From Arthrinium phaeospermum (Eukaryota > Ascomycota > Sordariomycetes > Amphisphaeriales > Apiosporaceae), in the NCBI GenBank assembly GCA_006503535.1, contig QYRS01000009.1, positions 2,108,001 to 2,172,000 of the forward strand: a stretch of 64,000 bases of DNA. The letters are read 5' to 3'. A program made the position numbers and the translations under genes. Numbering within the stretch: position 1 is the first letter of the stretch; each line of letters starts with the position of its first letter. The notes beneath the pieces were generated by a model. It did no database searches and had not been told where the DNA came from. It saw nothing but the letters and a program-made list of their open reading frames with translations. Positions 12,027 to 23,000 of this stretch are shown in pieces.

Positions 12027-12856
12027 TAGTCGTTCTTCGCCATTAATGGTGTCGTATTGCTGTATATAAGTATAGTGTATGGTCGTAATGTTAATGATAG
12101 TCCACTAATGTTCTCAGTCCTACTTAATCTGCGGAATTATTCTATCGGTGAGCAGGGGGCAGCTTAGCCCCTTTTCGGGACATCCTGATGTAGTAGTTCA
12201 TAAGAACATCGAGGGTGTGATGAAAGATCTTGGGTCCTTGGAAAAGCACGGTTCGAGATTCCGATAACAATTCAGTTGGGATAATAGCACTGAGGGGATT
12301 GGAGGAAATGAAGTCAGTGGCGCTTTTCGTTCTTCTGCTGTAACACCCAGGTCACAATGCAACATAACCCCCTCGCCACGCGTCCAATGAGAACCACCAG
12401 ACCCAGGATATATATGCCAGGCCATCCTCAACCCAGTTTCTGGATATAGCGTTCCTAATAGCATCATCTATTGAGCTTATTATGCAATTTGACGAATGCC
12501 CGATTTTGGGTGCACACTCTGGCGGGTGACTTGTCGATACTCCCCTCCCCGACGGAACTGCGCGCCAAGGCATCGCGTTATATTGCGTGCTATTGGAGGA
12601 TCCTTGCCACTGCATCCAGACCTCGTAAATCTGGGTAAAACAGTATGGGTGATGTCGGGGGCATTGGTGATTGAAATATTGCGGATGCGGTGACCAGTTG
12701 CGGGAACCTGCATGCAAATTGGACTTCAATCAAGGAGTGTGTGATAGCTGGATATGATAATGTAACCATCCTCAGTATTTAATACAGCTTCGCCCCGGTG
12801 TGTACTTCCTCCAGGCATCTTCATCCGTTCTGTCTTTCCGGATGTACCCAGCAAAG
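12027..12856. other. Intergenic region with bicupin promoter
   Basis: Contains the amine oxidase 3' region and the upstream region of the bicupin gene. No ORF here is recognisable. Confidence 0.6.
12776..12784 (+). promoter_or_regulatory. TATA-like element of the bicupin gene
   Basis: A TATTTAATA sequence about 75-80 bp upstream of the chosen ATG at 12857. The only strong AT block near the start, so a plausible core promoter. Confidence 0.35.
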
Positions 12857-14537
12857 ATGAAGCTTTCGCACGCCTTGCCATTGCTCATCTCCCTTTGCGC
12901 AGACACCGGGAGTAGCGCGCCCGGCTTTCTGAACGGGCAGCCCAACGACGGTAAAGGGAAGGGAGCAATATTCTCAGGTCGGTAATCATTCGGAAAGCAA
13001 CGGCATATGTCACGCCAGAGTGGTTCGTTGATACTAACGAAATGAATAGGGGGCACCAACAAGGCACTCGACCTGCAAAACCCGGACAACCTGGGCCAGC
13101 AAAGCACCGACAACGGCGTGGTGCCGAACCTGAAATGGAGCTTCTCCGACTCGCGCACGCGGATCCTCCGCGGCGGCTGGGTCCGGGAGCAGGTCATCAC
13201 CGACCTCCCCGCCTCCGTGGACATCTCGGCCGCCCAGCAACACCTGACCAAGGGCTCGATTCGCGAGCTGCACTGGCACCGAACAGTGAGTGGGCGATCT
13301 TGTCCTATATGCGTCACCTCTTTCGCATGCTGACACACAGGCATTATCGCAGGCGGAATGGGGCTACGTGTATGCTGGTTCCATTCTTTTGTCGGCTGTC
13401 AATGAAGACGGCCAGTTTCAGGTCTCGAAGCTCGAGGTCGGTGATATCTGGTACTTCCCCAAGGGAGAGGCCCATACTGTTCAGGGTAGGCGATCTTCTC
13501 GTTACTCTGGATGACCTGATATGATCCACGCTGAAACGTTTACTCAACAGGCCTCGAAGACGAGAATGAATTCCTGCTCGTCTTCGACGACGGCAACTTT
13601 GATGCTGTTGGGTGAGTATCTGCGGTCGAACCATTAAGAATATCCCACATGATCTGACCTGGCATCATCCCGCACAGGACTACGTTCAACCTCGACGACT
13701 GGATCGCACACACCCCCGTATCGGTCCTGGCCAAGAACTTCAACCTATCCGAGTCCGTCTTCGGCAACGTGCCCTCGCCCAACCCCTACATCCAGAACGG
13801 CACGCTGAGCCCCCAGGACCAGGACGTCACGGGCGGCCACGGGCCGCTGACCGGCAACGCCTCGTACGTGTACTACGCCAAGGACCACCCCCTCGAGAAG
13901 GTCCCCGGCCGCGGCGGCACGCTGCGGATCGTGGACACGACCACCTTTCCCATTGCCACCACCATCGCGGCCACCGTCGTGACGCTGGAGCCCGGTGGTC
14001 TGAGGGAGCTGCACTGGCATCCTAACGTAAGCTCGCGGACATTTGCCCTCATTCTTCTTCATTGTACTGATTGCCCATCGACGACTACAGGCCGCGGAGT
14101 GGCTTTACTTCCACAAAGGCCAAGCCAGAGCCGGCGTGTTCATCGGCAACTCCAACGCCCGCACGTTTGACTTCTCGGCTGGCGATACCGCGCTCTTCCC
14201 GGACAACAGCGGTGAGCATACGTCCCCTAGTAGAGCCTATTTACTCTTGGCCGAGACAGATAAAAACACTCAATCGGCCTCTGCTTCTTCCTTTCTCCCT
14301 GATGACTTGGTAAACTGACCACCTCTTTCCTATTCTTATCTAGGTCACTACATCGAGAACATTTCGCCCACAGAAGAGCTGATTTGGATCGAGATTTACA
14401 AGAGCGACCGCGTGAAGGACATTTCTCTGACACAGTGGCTGGCCTTGACACCGGCCAACATCGTGGCCGACATTCTGCGGATACCCTTGGATGTGGCCAA
14501 GGGTATCAAGAAGGAGAAGCAGATTCTGATCAAGTGA
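12857..14537 (+). CDS. Secreted bicupin, oxalate decarboxylase family
   Basis: Bicupin of the oxalate decarboxylase family (Mn-dependent oxalate to formate plus CO2 in active members). Seven exons: 12857-12977, 13050-13285, 13353-13485, 13551-13611, 13678-14026, 14091-14211, 14344-14537, giving 404 residues; all introns are GT-AG. The protein starts with a signal peptide (MKLSHALPLLISL), so it is probably secreted. Cupin 1 has HWH, then Glu four residues on (AEWGYV), and the last ligand His in GEAHTVQG. Cupin 2 has HWHPNAAEW and a later His in NSGHYIEN. Both metal sites are complete. The segment equivalent to the SENST lid of the Bacillus enzyme reads DAVGTT after FDDGNF, so the lid glutamate needed for decarboxylation is absent. 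Exon 3 could instead start at 13341, adding ALSQ; the chosen site keeps normal HWH-to-Glu spacing. An in-frame ATG at 12842 would add five residues before the signal peptide. Confidence 0.9.
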
Positions 14538-15454
14538 AGAAGAAGCAACCTCTCTGGCGCCACGTTTGATGGTCGAAGACGCCACTCGGGACAATTGCCG
14601 AGAAGAGGTGGGACGATTTGCTCACCGGCGTTCTATCATTTTTAATGAGTTCTGAAATATCCTTAAATGACCTGACCAATGTTATTATAATAAATTCAAA
14701 TCAGCACCATAAAATTCAGAACGTGAAAAGAGCAGAATAGAGAACTCCCCAATCTTGTAAGTACTGCTGGTGTTGCTCCAGGGGTCGGTTCTTGGAGGAT
14801 CCACATTCAGAACCATGATCCCTGCCCGCAAGGTGCTTGATTTACATAAACACCATACTGATAAAGGCGATATTGATTGGAACCCCCAAGCACTTCCATG
14901 GGCCATCCCGAGATCCCAACTCGACGGTTCCCGATACTGATCTACGCTGCGAATCCGTTCCCTACCAACCAACATATTGTTGCTATTGGAACTGACAAAG
15001 CATCAATGTACTGATCAATGATACCAGCCATCCCTTAAATGCTGGCTAGCTGCATCACCATTTGTTTAACTCCGATGGTACTAAACTCCATCAGGTGAGC
15101 TTCTCCGGCCTCGTCGGTGCGGGGAACCAATTGCGCCGTGCCTCGTCCGAGCATCCCGAGGCAAAAAGTGTCAGAGAACTGGCATTCCTGTGGTGGCGGT
15201 GTCAGATAGTCACGGTAGCTTCATTGTACAATACTTTCATCCTCTAGCCTGGAATCTAGCCTCTTCATTACCAATCAACCCTCTACTTACCTTGATGTCC
15301 GACAACAGCAGCAACTGACAAACCAACCCCTACTTCACCTGCCTCCCTGCTCCGTACCTATCGCTGTGTAATCTGACCAACCCATCCACCGTGATCGATC
15401 GATCGACCGACCAGCCCACCGACCGACCCTCCTAGAACCACCGGCCGATCAGCA
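14538..15454. other. Intergenic region upstream of F-box/TPR gene
   Basis: No recognisable gene. A GATC/GACC repeat lies just upstream of the next ATG, in a pyrimidine-rich leader. Confidence 0.6.
15393..15428. repeat. GATC/GACC tetranucleotide repeat in leader
   Basis: Three GATC units pass into several GACC units, 27 bp before the ATG of the downstream gene. Probably within the 5' untranslated region. Confidence 0.75.
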
Positions 15455-16699
15455 ATGGAGGAGCTCGAGAAGCCCAAGACGTCCTTCCTGTCCCTCCCGC
15501 CGGAGATCCGGGAGGAGATCTACCGCATCATCCTGCACCCGGACGCGAACCGCCTCGCCGGCCGCGACGACTACACCGACTACGACTACCGGCCGGCCCT
15601 GGTGCTGTTCCGGCTGAGCACGCAGCTGTACTGGGAAGCGCGGCGGATCTTCCGGGACCTCAACGTTTTTGTCAGGATCGAGACGCCGTGGCCCGAGGCG
15701 CACCACCACGTCGCCTTCGAGGGCCACGTCCCCATCCTCATGAAGCACGAGCGCGCCGCCCGCTTCACGGGCCACAGCCTCGCCGTCGCCATCGGCGCGC
15801 CCCACACGCTCATGCAGGAGGCCGAGCCGCAGCACTTCGTCATCCTGCTCGACGACCTCGACAAGTTCGCCACCACCTGGCGCTACGCCGACCTCACCAA
15901 CCCGGGCCTCAACGGCTACCTGACCCTGACCCTGCAGCTGCGGGACCCGCACTTCGCGCCCGAGCTGCGCGGCGAGCCGCGCGCCGTGCCCAAGGGGCGC
16001 CAGCGGCAGCTGCTCCTCCCCTTCGGCGCCGTCAAGGGCCTGCGCGAGACCGTCGTCACCTCCGACGCCGCCACGACCGCGAAGCCCTTCTTCTCCGTCG
16101 AGAACGAGCTGCGCGCCGCCCAGCAGGTGCCCCACGCCAGCCCCGCGGCCTGCCTGGCCGAGACGGCGCGGCTCAAGGCCGAGGGCACCAAGGAGCTGTC
16201 GGCGGGCCACTACGACGCCGCCCTGGCGCTCTACAACCGGGCCTGGGAGGCCATGCACGTCGTCGTCAAGGGCCGGCAGCGGCACGTGCACGCCGAGGCC
16301 TTCTTCGCGGGCGAGCTGCGCGAGGAGCCCTACGTCGGCAAGAACGGCCAGCTCGAGCGGCTCGTCCTGCGCGTCCAGCTCGTCGCCAACACGGTCCTGG
16401 CCTACCTCAAGAAGGAGGACTGGGACGAGGCCCGCTTCTGGGGCATGCGCACCATCACCACCATGCGCTCCTCCATCGGCGCCCACGACCGCCACGACCT
16501 CGCCCCCGAGGACGAGGCCGTCACCGGCTTCCCCGCCGCCGCCCCCCTCGGCCGCATCTACTACCGCACCGCCCTCGCCTACAAGGAGCTCGGCCAGAAG
16601 GCCGAGGCCCGCCGCCTGCTCCGGGTCGCCAGCGTCTACATGCCGACCGACAAGAGCGTGCAGAAGGAGATTGCCGCTTGTGCCCTGCGGCTTGGCTGA
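15455..16699 (+). CDS. F-box-like / TPR-like protein
   Basis: Single-exon gene of 414 residues. Residues 10-25 (FLSLPPEIREEIYRII) match the opening LPxEIRxxIY pattern of fungal F-box-like proteins, a group greatly expanded in these fungi. Residues about 230-410 form paired helices resembling tetratricopeptide repeats (AEGTKELSAGHYDAALALYNRAW, and near the end RTALAYKELGQKAEARRLLRVA). Together they suggest a scaffold or substrate-recruiting adaptor, but the F-box is degenerate and no SCF partner can be read. Third-position C/G bias is extreme, which produces a long ORF on the opposite strand (15449-16729) that I treat as a shadow. Start is the only ATG ahead of the F-box. Confidence 0.75.
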   Translation: MEELEKPKTSFLSLPPEIREEIYRIILHPDANRLAGRDDYTDYDYRPALVLFRLSTQLYWEARRIFRDLNVFVRIETPWPEAHHHVAFEGHVPILMKHERAARFTGHSLAVAIGAPHTLMQEAEPQHFVILLDDLDKFATTWRYADLTNPGLNGYLTLTLQLRDPHFAPELRGEPRAVPKGRQRQLLLPFGAVKGLRETVVTSDAATTAKPFFSVENELRAAQQVPHASPAACLAETARLKAEGTKELSAGHYDAALALYNRAWEAMHVVVKGRQRHVHAEAFFAGELREEPYVGKNGQLERLVLRVQLVANTVLAYLKKEDWDEARFWGMRTITTMRSSIGAHDRHDLAPEDEAVTGFPAAAPLGRIYYRTALAYKELGQKAEARRLLRVASVYMPTDKSVQKEIAACALRLG

Positions 16700-17077
16700 G
16701 TAGTCCTGGCGAATCTGTGAGACGAACAAGCAATTAATTCATTTTGAAAATGTACTTCGAAACCATTGCAGTATACCTAATCCCCTCGAGGTTGACCCCA
16801 ATGCAGGCAAGAAAGGTCATTATTTAATTAGGAGTTGTGTACAGCTAGTCGTGATCAGTGCAATACTATATACCCTAATTCTCAACTCGTCCGTCGTCTT
16901 GTCAAAGGTGTAAAATGCATAAAATAAACAAAATAATCATCTCTTCTTTTATCTACCTATCGTATCGTGAATGCAATATGAAAACTTTCGTAATGTCGGA
17001 CATTCATACCCTAACATTATCCACACCCCCAGCCTTCGGCCAATCAAGCCCATACGGAAAAGTCGACCGACCTCTCC
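16700..17077. other. Convergent 3' intergenic region
   Basis: Short AT-rich segment between the convergent 3' ends of the F-box/TPR gene and Gcn1; expected to hold both polyadenylation regions. Nothing else seen. Confidence 0.6.
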
Positions 17078-20000
17078 TTAATCCTGGCTGAATACACCAC
17101 CACCCAATTCAACCTGTCCCACACTCCAGATCTCTCTCTCATCTTCCACCTCGTCGTTGCTCAAACCAAGAGCGCCCTGTCCACCGACACCACCCTCAGC
17201 CTGTCGCCTCTCCCTCGTCTGGGCACCCAGCCGCAGACCAACGCGCTTGAAGTAGTCGTTCATGCTCCGGCGGGTGTTGGGCTGCAACTCCTGGCCGGCG
17301 GGGCTCTGGACGAACTTCTCGAACACGCGGCCCTCCTCCTCGGGGACGGAGAAGAGCTCGATGAACGCCGCTTCGGCGGCCAGCTTGACGGGGATGACGG
17401 GGTCGCGCACCGAAGCGAACACGGGACCGGCCAGCAGGGGCAGATGGGGCCGCACGAGATCCACGTTGGTACGCGAAATTGTGCGGATGATCACCAGGGC
17501 CAGTCGGCGGGAGTCTGTAGGGTTGCCTGGGGCAATGATGGTGGCAAGTGTGGAGAATATGGGCTTGGCTTGCTCGAAAGACGGCGTGTGCGACATGAGA
17601 TACTTGCCTGTAGCAAGAATGCAGTTGTCCGCGACAAAGAGCTAGATGATCAGTTAGTTTGATGTCTGACAAGTGCTAAGGGATATGGGTAACTTACGTT
17701 CTTGTTGGACATGCCTTGGGACAGGATCTCGGGCACGTCTTCAGCCAAGGGGCTGTCAAGTAAAATCTGGGGCGACTCAACAAACACAGCATTGATTGCA
17801 AGGACCGATGCGTTAGTGAAGTGAGTGGTGGCGACGCGGCTCTTCAGCAGAGTGTTGGCCACATCTGCTGGCACGTTCTTGAGAAGAGCCGAGAGCAGCT
17901 TGGCGTTGGTCACCGTCATCGTCGCATCGGTGTTGTCACTATCCATATCGATCAAGCCCAACACAGCAGTACGCGAGCTTTCGCCCATGTTGGCTCCAGC
18001 TTTGCTGACGACCTCGTACAAGGCCTTCAGCATAGCTGTCTTGACGCCAGCATCGGTGGTCTTGGATCCAGTTACCAACTCTGCCACCAGGGGGTCGACA
18101 CGGGGCGTGAACTTGATCAAAGTACCCAGTGCCTTGGCCGCACGCGATCGAAGCACCTCACTCGTAGTGTCGGCCAGAGATCTAGCAAAAGTACGCTGCA
18201 GTTGCGGCAAGAAGGGCTTGAGAGCGGTGGGCATCTTCTCGAGCAGGTTGTTGAGGGTGAGAAGAATGGCCGCCTTGACATCAGTAGACCTCTCGGAAAC
18301 AACGCGAATGAGCGGACCGGTGATTTGGGTGACAAAGGGCTTGAGTGAGGCCTCGCTGGTCCTGTCCACAATGTCCGAGATGGCAAGGGCTGCAGCAGTT
18401 CGTTGATCCGCCGTACCGTTCATCAAACCCTGCAAGAAGATCGGCAGGATGGCGTTGATTCCCTTTGGCAATTCGAAACCGGGCAAGTTGTGTCCGGCAA
18501 CGCCGACTTGGAGAAGAGTCTGTCTTGTGGAGGGCACCAGAGATTCCATCTCTTCCTTCTTGAGCTTCTTGGTGAAAGTGCTCAGGGCCGTCCAAGCAGC
18601 CTTGATCACATCCTTGTCTCTATCGTCAAACGAAATCAACAGAGCACGGACAATGTCCTGGTTGTATCGTGAATAGTCCACGGAAGCTTCCTCGAAGAAG
18701 TTGGCCATTCGGTAGGCAGCGTTTGCCCGCTTGCGGTGATCTTCGTGCTTGACAAGTTGAAGCAGAACATTGATGACTGTGTTGAGGCCATCGTACTCGT
18801 CCATGGACAAGATGACAGTGTCAATCGAGCTTTCGACATCTTTACGCATAGCCTCATCCTCGTTGTTGACAATGTTGTCCATCAGGGAGTTGATGATGTT
18901 GGGCAGGCGTCGGTTCATAGCAGCACCTGCCACCTTTGCCAAGGATGCCAAAGCTCTGGCATTGAACGCCGAGATAGGAGGCGTAATAAGAGTTGGGATA
19001 AGGTTGGGCAAAATGATGTTGGACCGCGTTGCCTCCGTGAGCAGCGTAAGGAGTGCCTGGAGGGCATTGTCGGCTTCCGAGGTATCTTCGGAACGCAGAA
19101 GGTTGAGAAGGTACGGAAGCGTTTGGTCGACCGCACGCTTGCCGATGATTTGTTGGAGCGAGTCGAAGGCTTCTGCGGCAGCCTCCCTTACATCCTCATC
19201 AGAGTCCGTAAGAGCGGTGCGAACCACAGAAATGAGAGTCTTCTCATGGTCCTCCAGAGCCTCTTCAGAGGCAGATGCAATGAGCTCCTTGAGGGCCAGG
19301 CATATACCCTGCTTGGCATCTGTGTCTGTGGAGGTCTGTAGGCCTTCTTCGAGGGTCGGGAGGAGACTCGAGAGCACGCCGTCACCAGCCTTTCGGATAA
19401 GTTCTCCGAGTGCGTTGCTGGCAATAACCTTGTGTTCCATGTTGGAACTACCAAGGCGACGAATGATGATTTGAGTAAGAGTAGGGGTAAGCTCCTTGAG
19501 AGTCTTGGGCGTGGCAACGAGAGCCTTCCATACGCTGATGGCAGCGGAGCGTACGGAACCAGCAGTATCGCAACGGCAGATGTAGAGGGCAGCCAGAATC
19601 TTGTTACGCTTCTCTTCGCCAAGTACCTCGCGAAGCGATGCACCAGCCTCCTTGGCCGACTCCAACTCGTCTTCAGCATCCTCCTTGCCAGTGATACCAG
19701 TGAGGTTAAAGAGCAAGTCACCAACCAGCTCAACCGAACTGAGACGGATCCTGTAGCTGTCATCCGCAAGACCACGTTCCAACTCGGGGAGGAGCAGATC
19801 AACGGCGCGGGCGGCAAAGTTTTTGACAAGCAGTCGGCCAGCACGCAGCGCGGTCTCACGAATAGATTCGACGTCGTCCGCAAGACCAGCGAGAATAGGC
19901 GGAATGATCTTGCTCAAATAATTGGCAAAGCTGTTTCCGAAGCATACCGGGAGGAAAATGAAGAGCGACATGAAGCCTTCTCGGATGGCGGCCTTGGACG

Positions 20001-23000
20001 ACTCCACGTTCTGCAGAATAGTAGGAAGCGTCTCTTCCAGTCTTGTCGTGCCCAGACCAGCAAGGACTTCGGAAAGAGCCTGCGCAGAACCAAGACGATC
20101 GCCGGCACCTGTGTCAGACTTGAGCGTTTGCATGAGTCCGGGGATAAGGTCGGGAAGGGCATCTTCGCCAAGCTTCTCGACCAGTGAACCAAGAGCACGA
20201 GAAGCAGTGGCTCGCGTGGTAGGTACAGGATCGACGGAGGCAAGTTTGAGGCCGGACACAAGCACGGGAAGATGGGCAATAAGATCCTTGCGCTCGGTCA
20301 AATGGGCCAAGCTTCCAATGACTTGCGACGCCTTCCGCTTCGTTTGAGACCTGTCTGCTAAACCACGCTGGAGGACTCTTGTCACCAGGGCAAGAGAAGG
20401 CGCATCGAGATAATGCACGAACTGGACCTTGATAAGAGAGTCCAGTGCAGGATCGGTGTACTTGGTAGGATCGCTGAGAGCCTTGAGGAGAATGTCTGCG
20501 AGGCTCTTGACTTCTGGGTTTGTGATGACGTCGCCGAACCGCTTCAAACTCTTGTTGGCAGCAGAACGGACTTCCTTGTGACTGTCGTTCAGCACACCGG
20601 TCAAGGGAGGGATAATGTCTGGCAAGCTCGCCGCCAGTTGTTGAGGGTCCAGGTAGGCCATGGCACCCAAGAGTTCGCAAGCACCCTTCTTACTACGCCA
20701 CTGGTCGTCGTCGAGACCATTCAGAAGCGTAGGCAGAATCTGCTTCACACCAAACGAGCTGAGCTTTGCGAAGCAGGCTTTGGCAGCTGCCAGACACGCG
20801 TCTCTCACATCTGCACTGCTGTCGCCAAAGCCGGTGAGTAGCTGGGGCACAATCTGGATTGCATAGGGCTCAAAGAGGCGGCCAAGAATCAACGGTGCCA
20901 GCTCAAACGCAAGGAAGGCGCCTTCTCTTTGCTGCGTCTCCTTCTTGTTCTCGGTTGCGCTCTTGAGACTGATGAGGAGGCGGTATTCACGGAGCACCGA
21001 AATACCCCTTCCGAGTACTAATCCAGCCAACCCGTACGCAGCGCCACGCTTGGCTGCGTAGTTCTTGGAGGTCAACAGCGTATTCGTGACTTGTTCGAAG
21101 TACTTGGATGACTTATCGCCGCAGGTGCGCACCAAAGGCGGAAGGCATTCGGCCACAGCGTACTGCACCGCCTCAGACGGAGTGCCAAGAGTAGCCAATA
21201 GCCGCTCAATAACGATGGGGATCTTCGCGTCGCCGGGCTTCAAATGCCTGGCCAAGGCACCGTACATGACGATCACAGCCTCGTTAACCCGATCTCCGGC
21301 CTCAGAGCCCGTGTCTGGCACTTCTAGGGTGCGCTCAAACATTTTCATCAACTTGTCCACCAGTGCGCGTCCATGGTTGTCAATAGCAGAGATGGCTGCC
21401 TCCAACATTTCGCCTCGGACAGTGGGGTTCCTGTCACCAAGCGGACCCTTCTCGATGAGGAAACTGAAGAAACCATCGACCTGGTCTTTCTGTAGACAAG
21501 GAGCAAGTGTTTTGAGCGCAGCAGCGACACCATGTCTAGCTTCCCATGGATCTGCCAGGTCCGTCTTCTTCGGCATACCATAAGAGTCGTACCCTGCAAC
21601 ACGGGGTTTGGCGAATTCAATGTATCTTGATTGGAGGTTCTGGAGAACTTCGTCAACGGTCGATGGATGTGACCGACATGCGTCAGCCAGAGCTCTGGCA
21701 GAAGCTCTACGGAGCTGGCCGTCTTTGCTCTCCAGATAGGGGATCATCTTAAATGGTACGTCCTTGGACACCTTGAAAGCACTCTCGTCCCAAATCTCCC
21801 GTGCAATCTCGATGTTGGTCTCGTCGTCGTCATGGCACGCGATCCATATCTCATCAGAGAAGTCGAGCTCGCTCATATCCACATCCGCACTGATAGATTG
21901 CAGTACCGTTTCGCGGACTGAGGACTCCGGCACAACCGCACCCTTTGCAAGAACAGAAATCTCCGGCAAAGACATGTTGGGGGCAATGCATCTTATCATA
22001 TCAGAGAAGCAGTCCTTGATGATCTTGTAATGCTGGTTATATCGCTGCATCGAGGCGATCATTGTCGATATCAAGTCGGCTCGCGGAACAGCCTCCTCGG
22101 CGCAGACATCTGTGTGGAAAGTGACAAACTCGACAGCAAGAACTATCTGGGCGTCGCGTTCCTCCGCCGTTGCTCCGAAACCACCGTGCTGCAACACCAG
22201 GAATATGAGTGAGAGCATGTATACAACGGAAATAACGTCGAATGGTCGTTGTTCTCCAGCGAATCGTAGGCGGTAGAGAACTCGAGTTATCAGCTCTTCC
22301 AGGCCCTCTTCTTCCAGATTTGCGGGTAGACCGGTCACTCCCAGAGCACGCAGCGTAGACACACCAATAAACGGCCGAATCGAGCCGAGGCGATCCGTGA
22401 CCTTTTCTGCGCATGCCAAGTATACTTCAGGAGCACCGTCGCCGGTGATGAGACATGCACCGGCTTCCATAGCTTTCAGAAGCGCGTTCACTGCTGGCCC
22501 CATCCAAAGACTTGCCTCGGTTGGTGGGCCATTGATCAACCCTTGGATGATGCCAATGCCACGCAACAAGCGTGCGGCAAGGAGCTGAACTGATTTTCGA
22601 ATTTCCGACTCCTTCTTCAGCTGGGCATTGACCTTAGCTTGCTCATCAGCTGTGAGTTTCTTCTGCGTGCCTTTCTTTGCAGCCAGCTGTGCTCTCAGCT
22701 CTTCTTCCCATTTGAGGGTATCGTAATCTTTGGTGTTTTTGTTAGGCAATTCCTGAGCCTTCTTAGCAAGTACGTCGATGCAAGCAGTGCCTTCAGGAGT
22801 GCGGAAGATGGCGGCTTCCACTGGCCCAACATCCTTGAGCTGGTCAGGGTCCAAATCACCCTTGATCAACTCGATAATCTTAGATGTCATGAGCTCAGGG
22901 GCAACGAATGCAAGATCGGCGGCAGCATTGCAGGCTGCGGTCTTGATGGCAGTAGACTTTTGCTCAAAACTTGTCCTGTCGGTGATTTCTTGCAATAGAG

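Noticed and set aside
15449..16729. 426-codon ORF antisense to the F-box/TPR gene
   Set aside because: Composition is Gly/Val/Leu/Glu-rich, the mirror of a C/G-biased codon pattern. The sense strand has recognisable domains, so this is a shadow.
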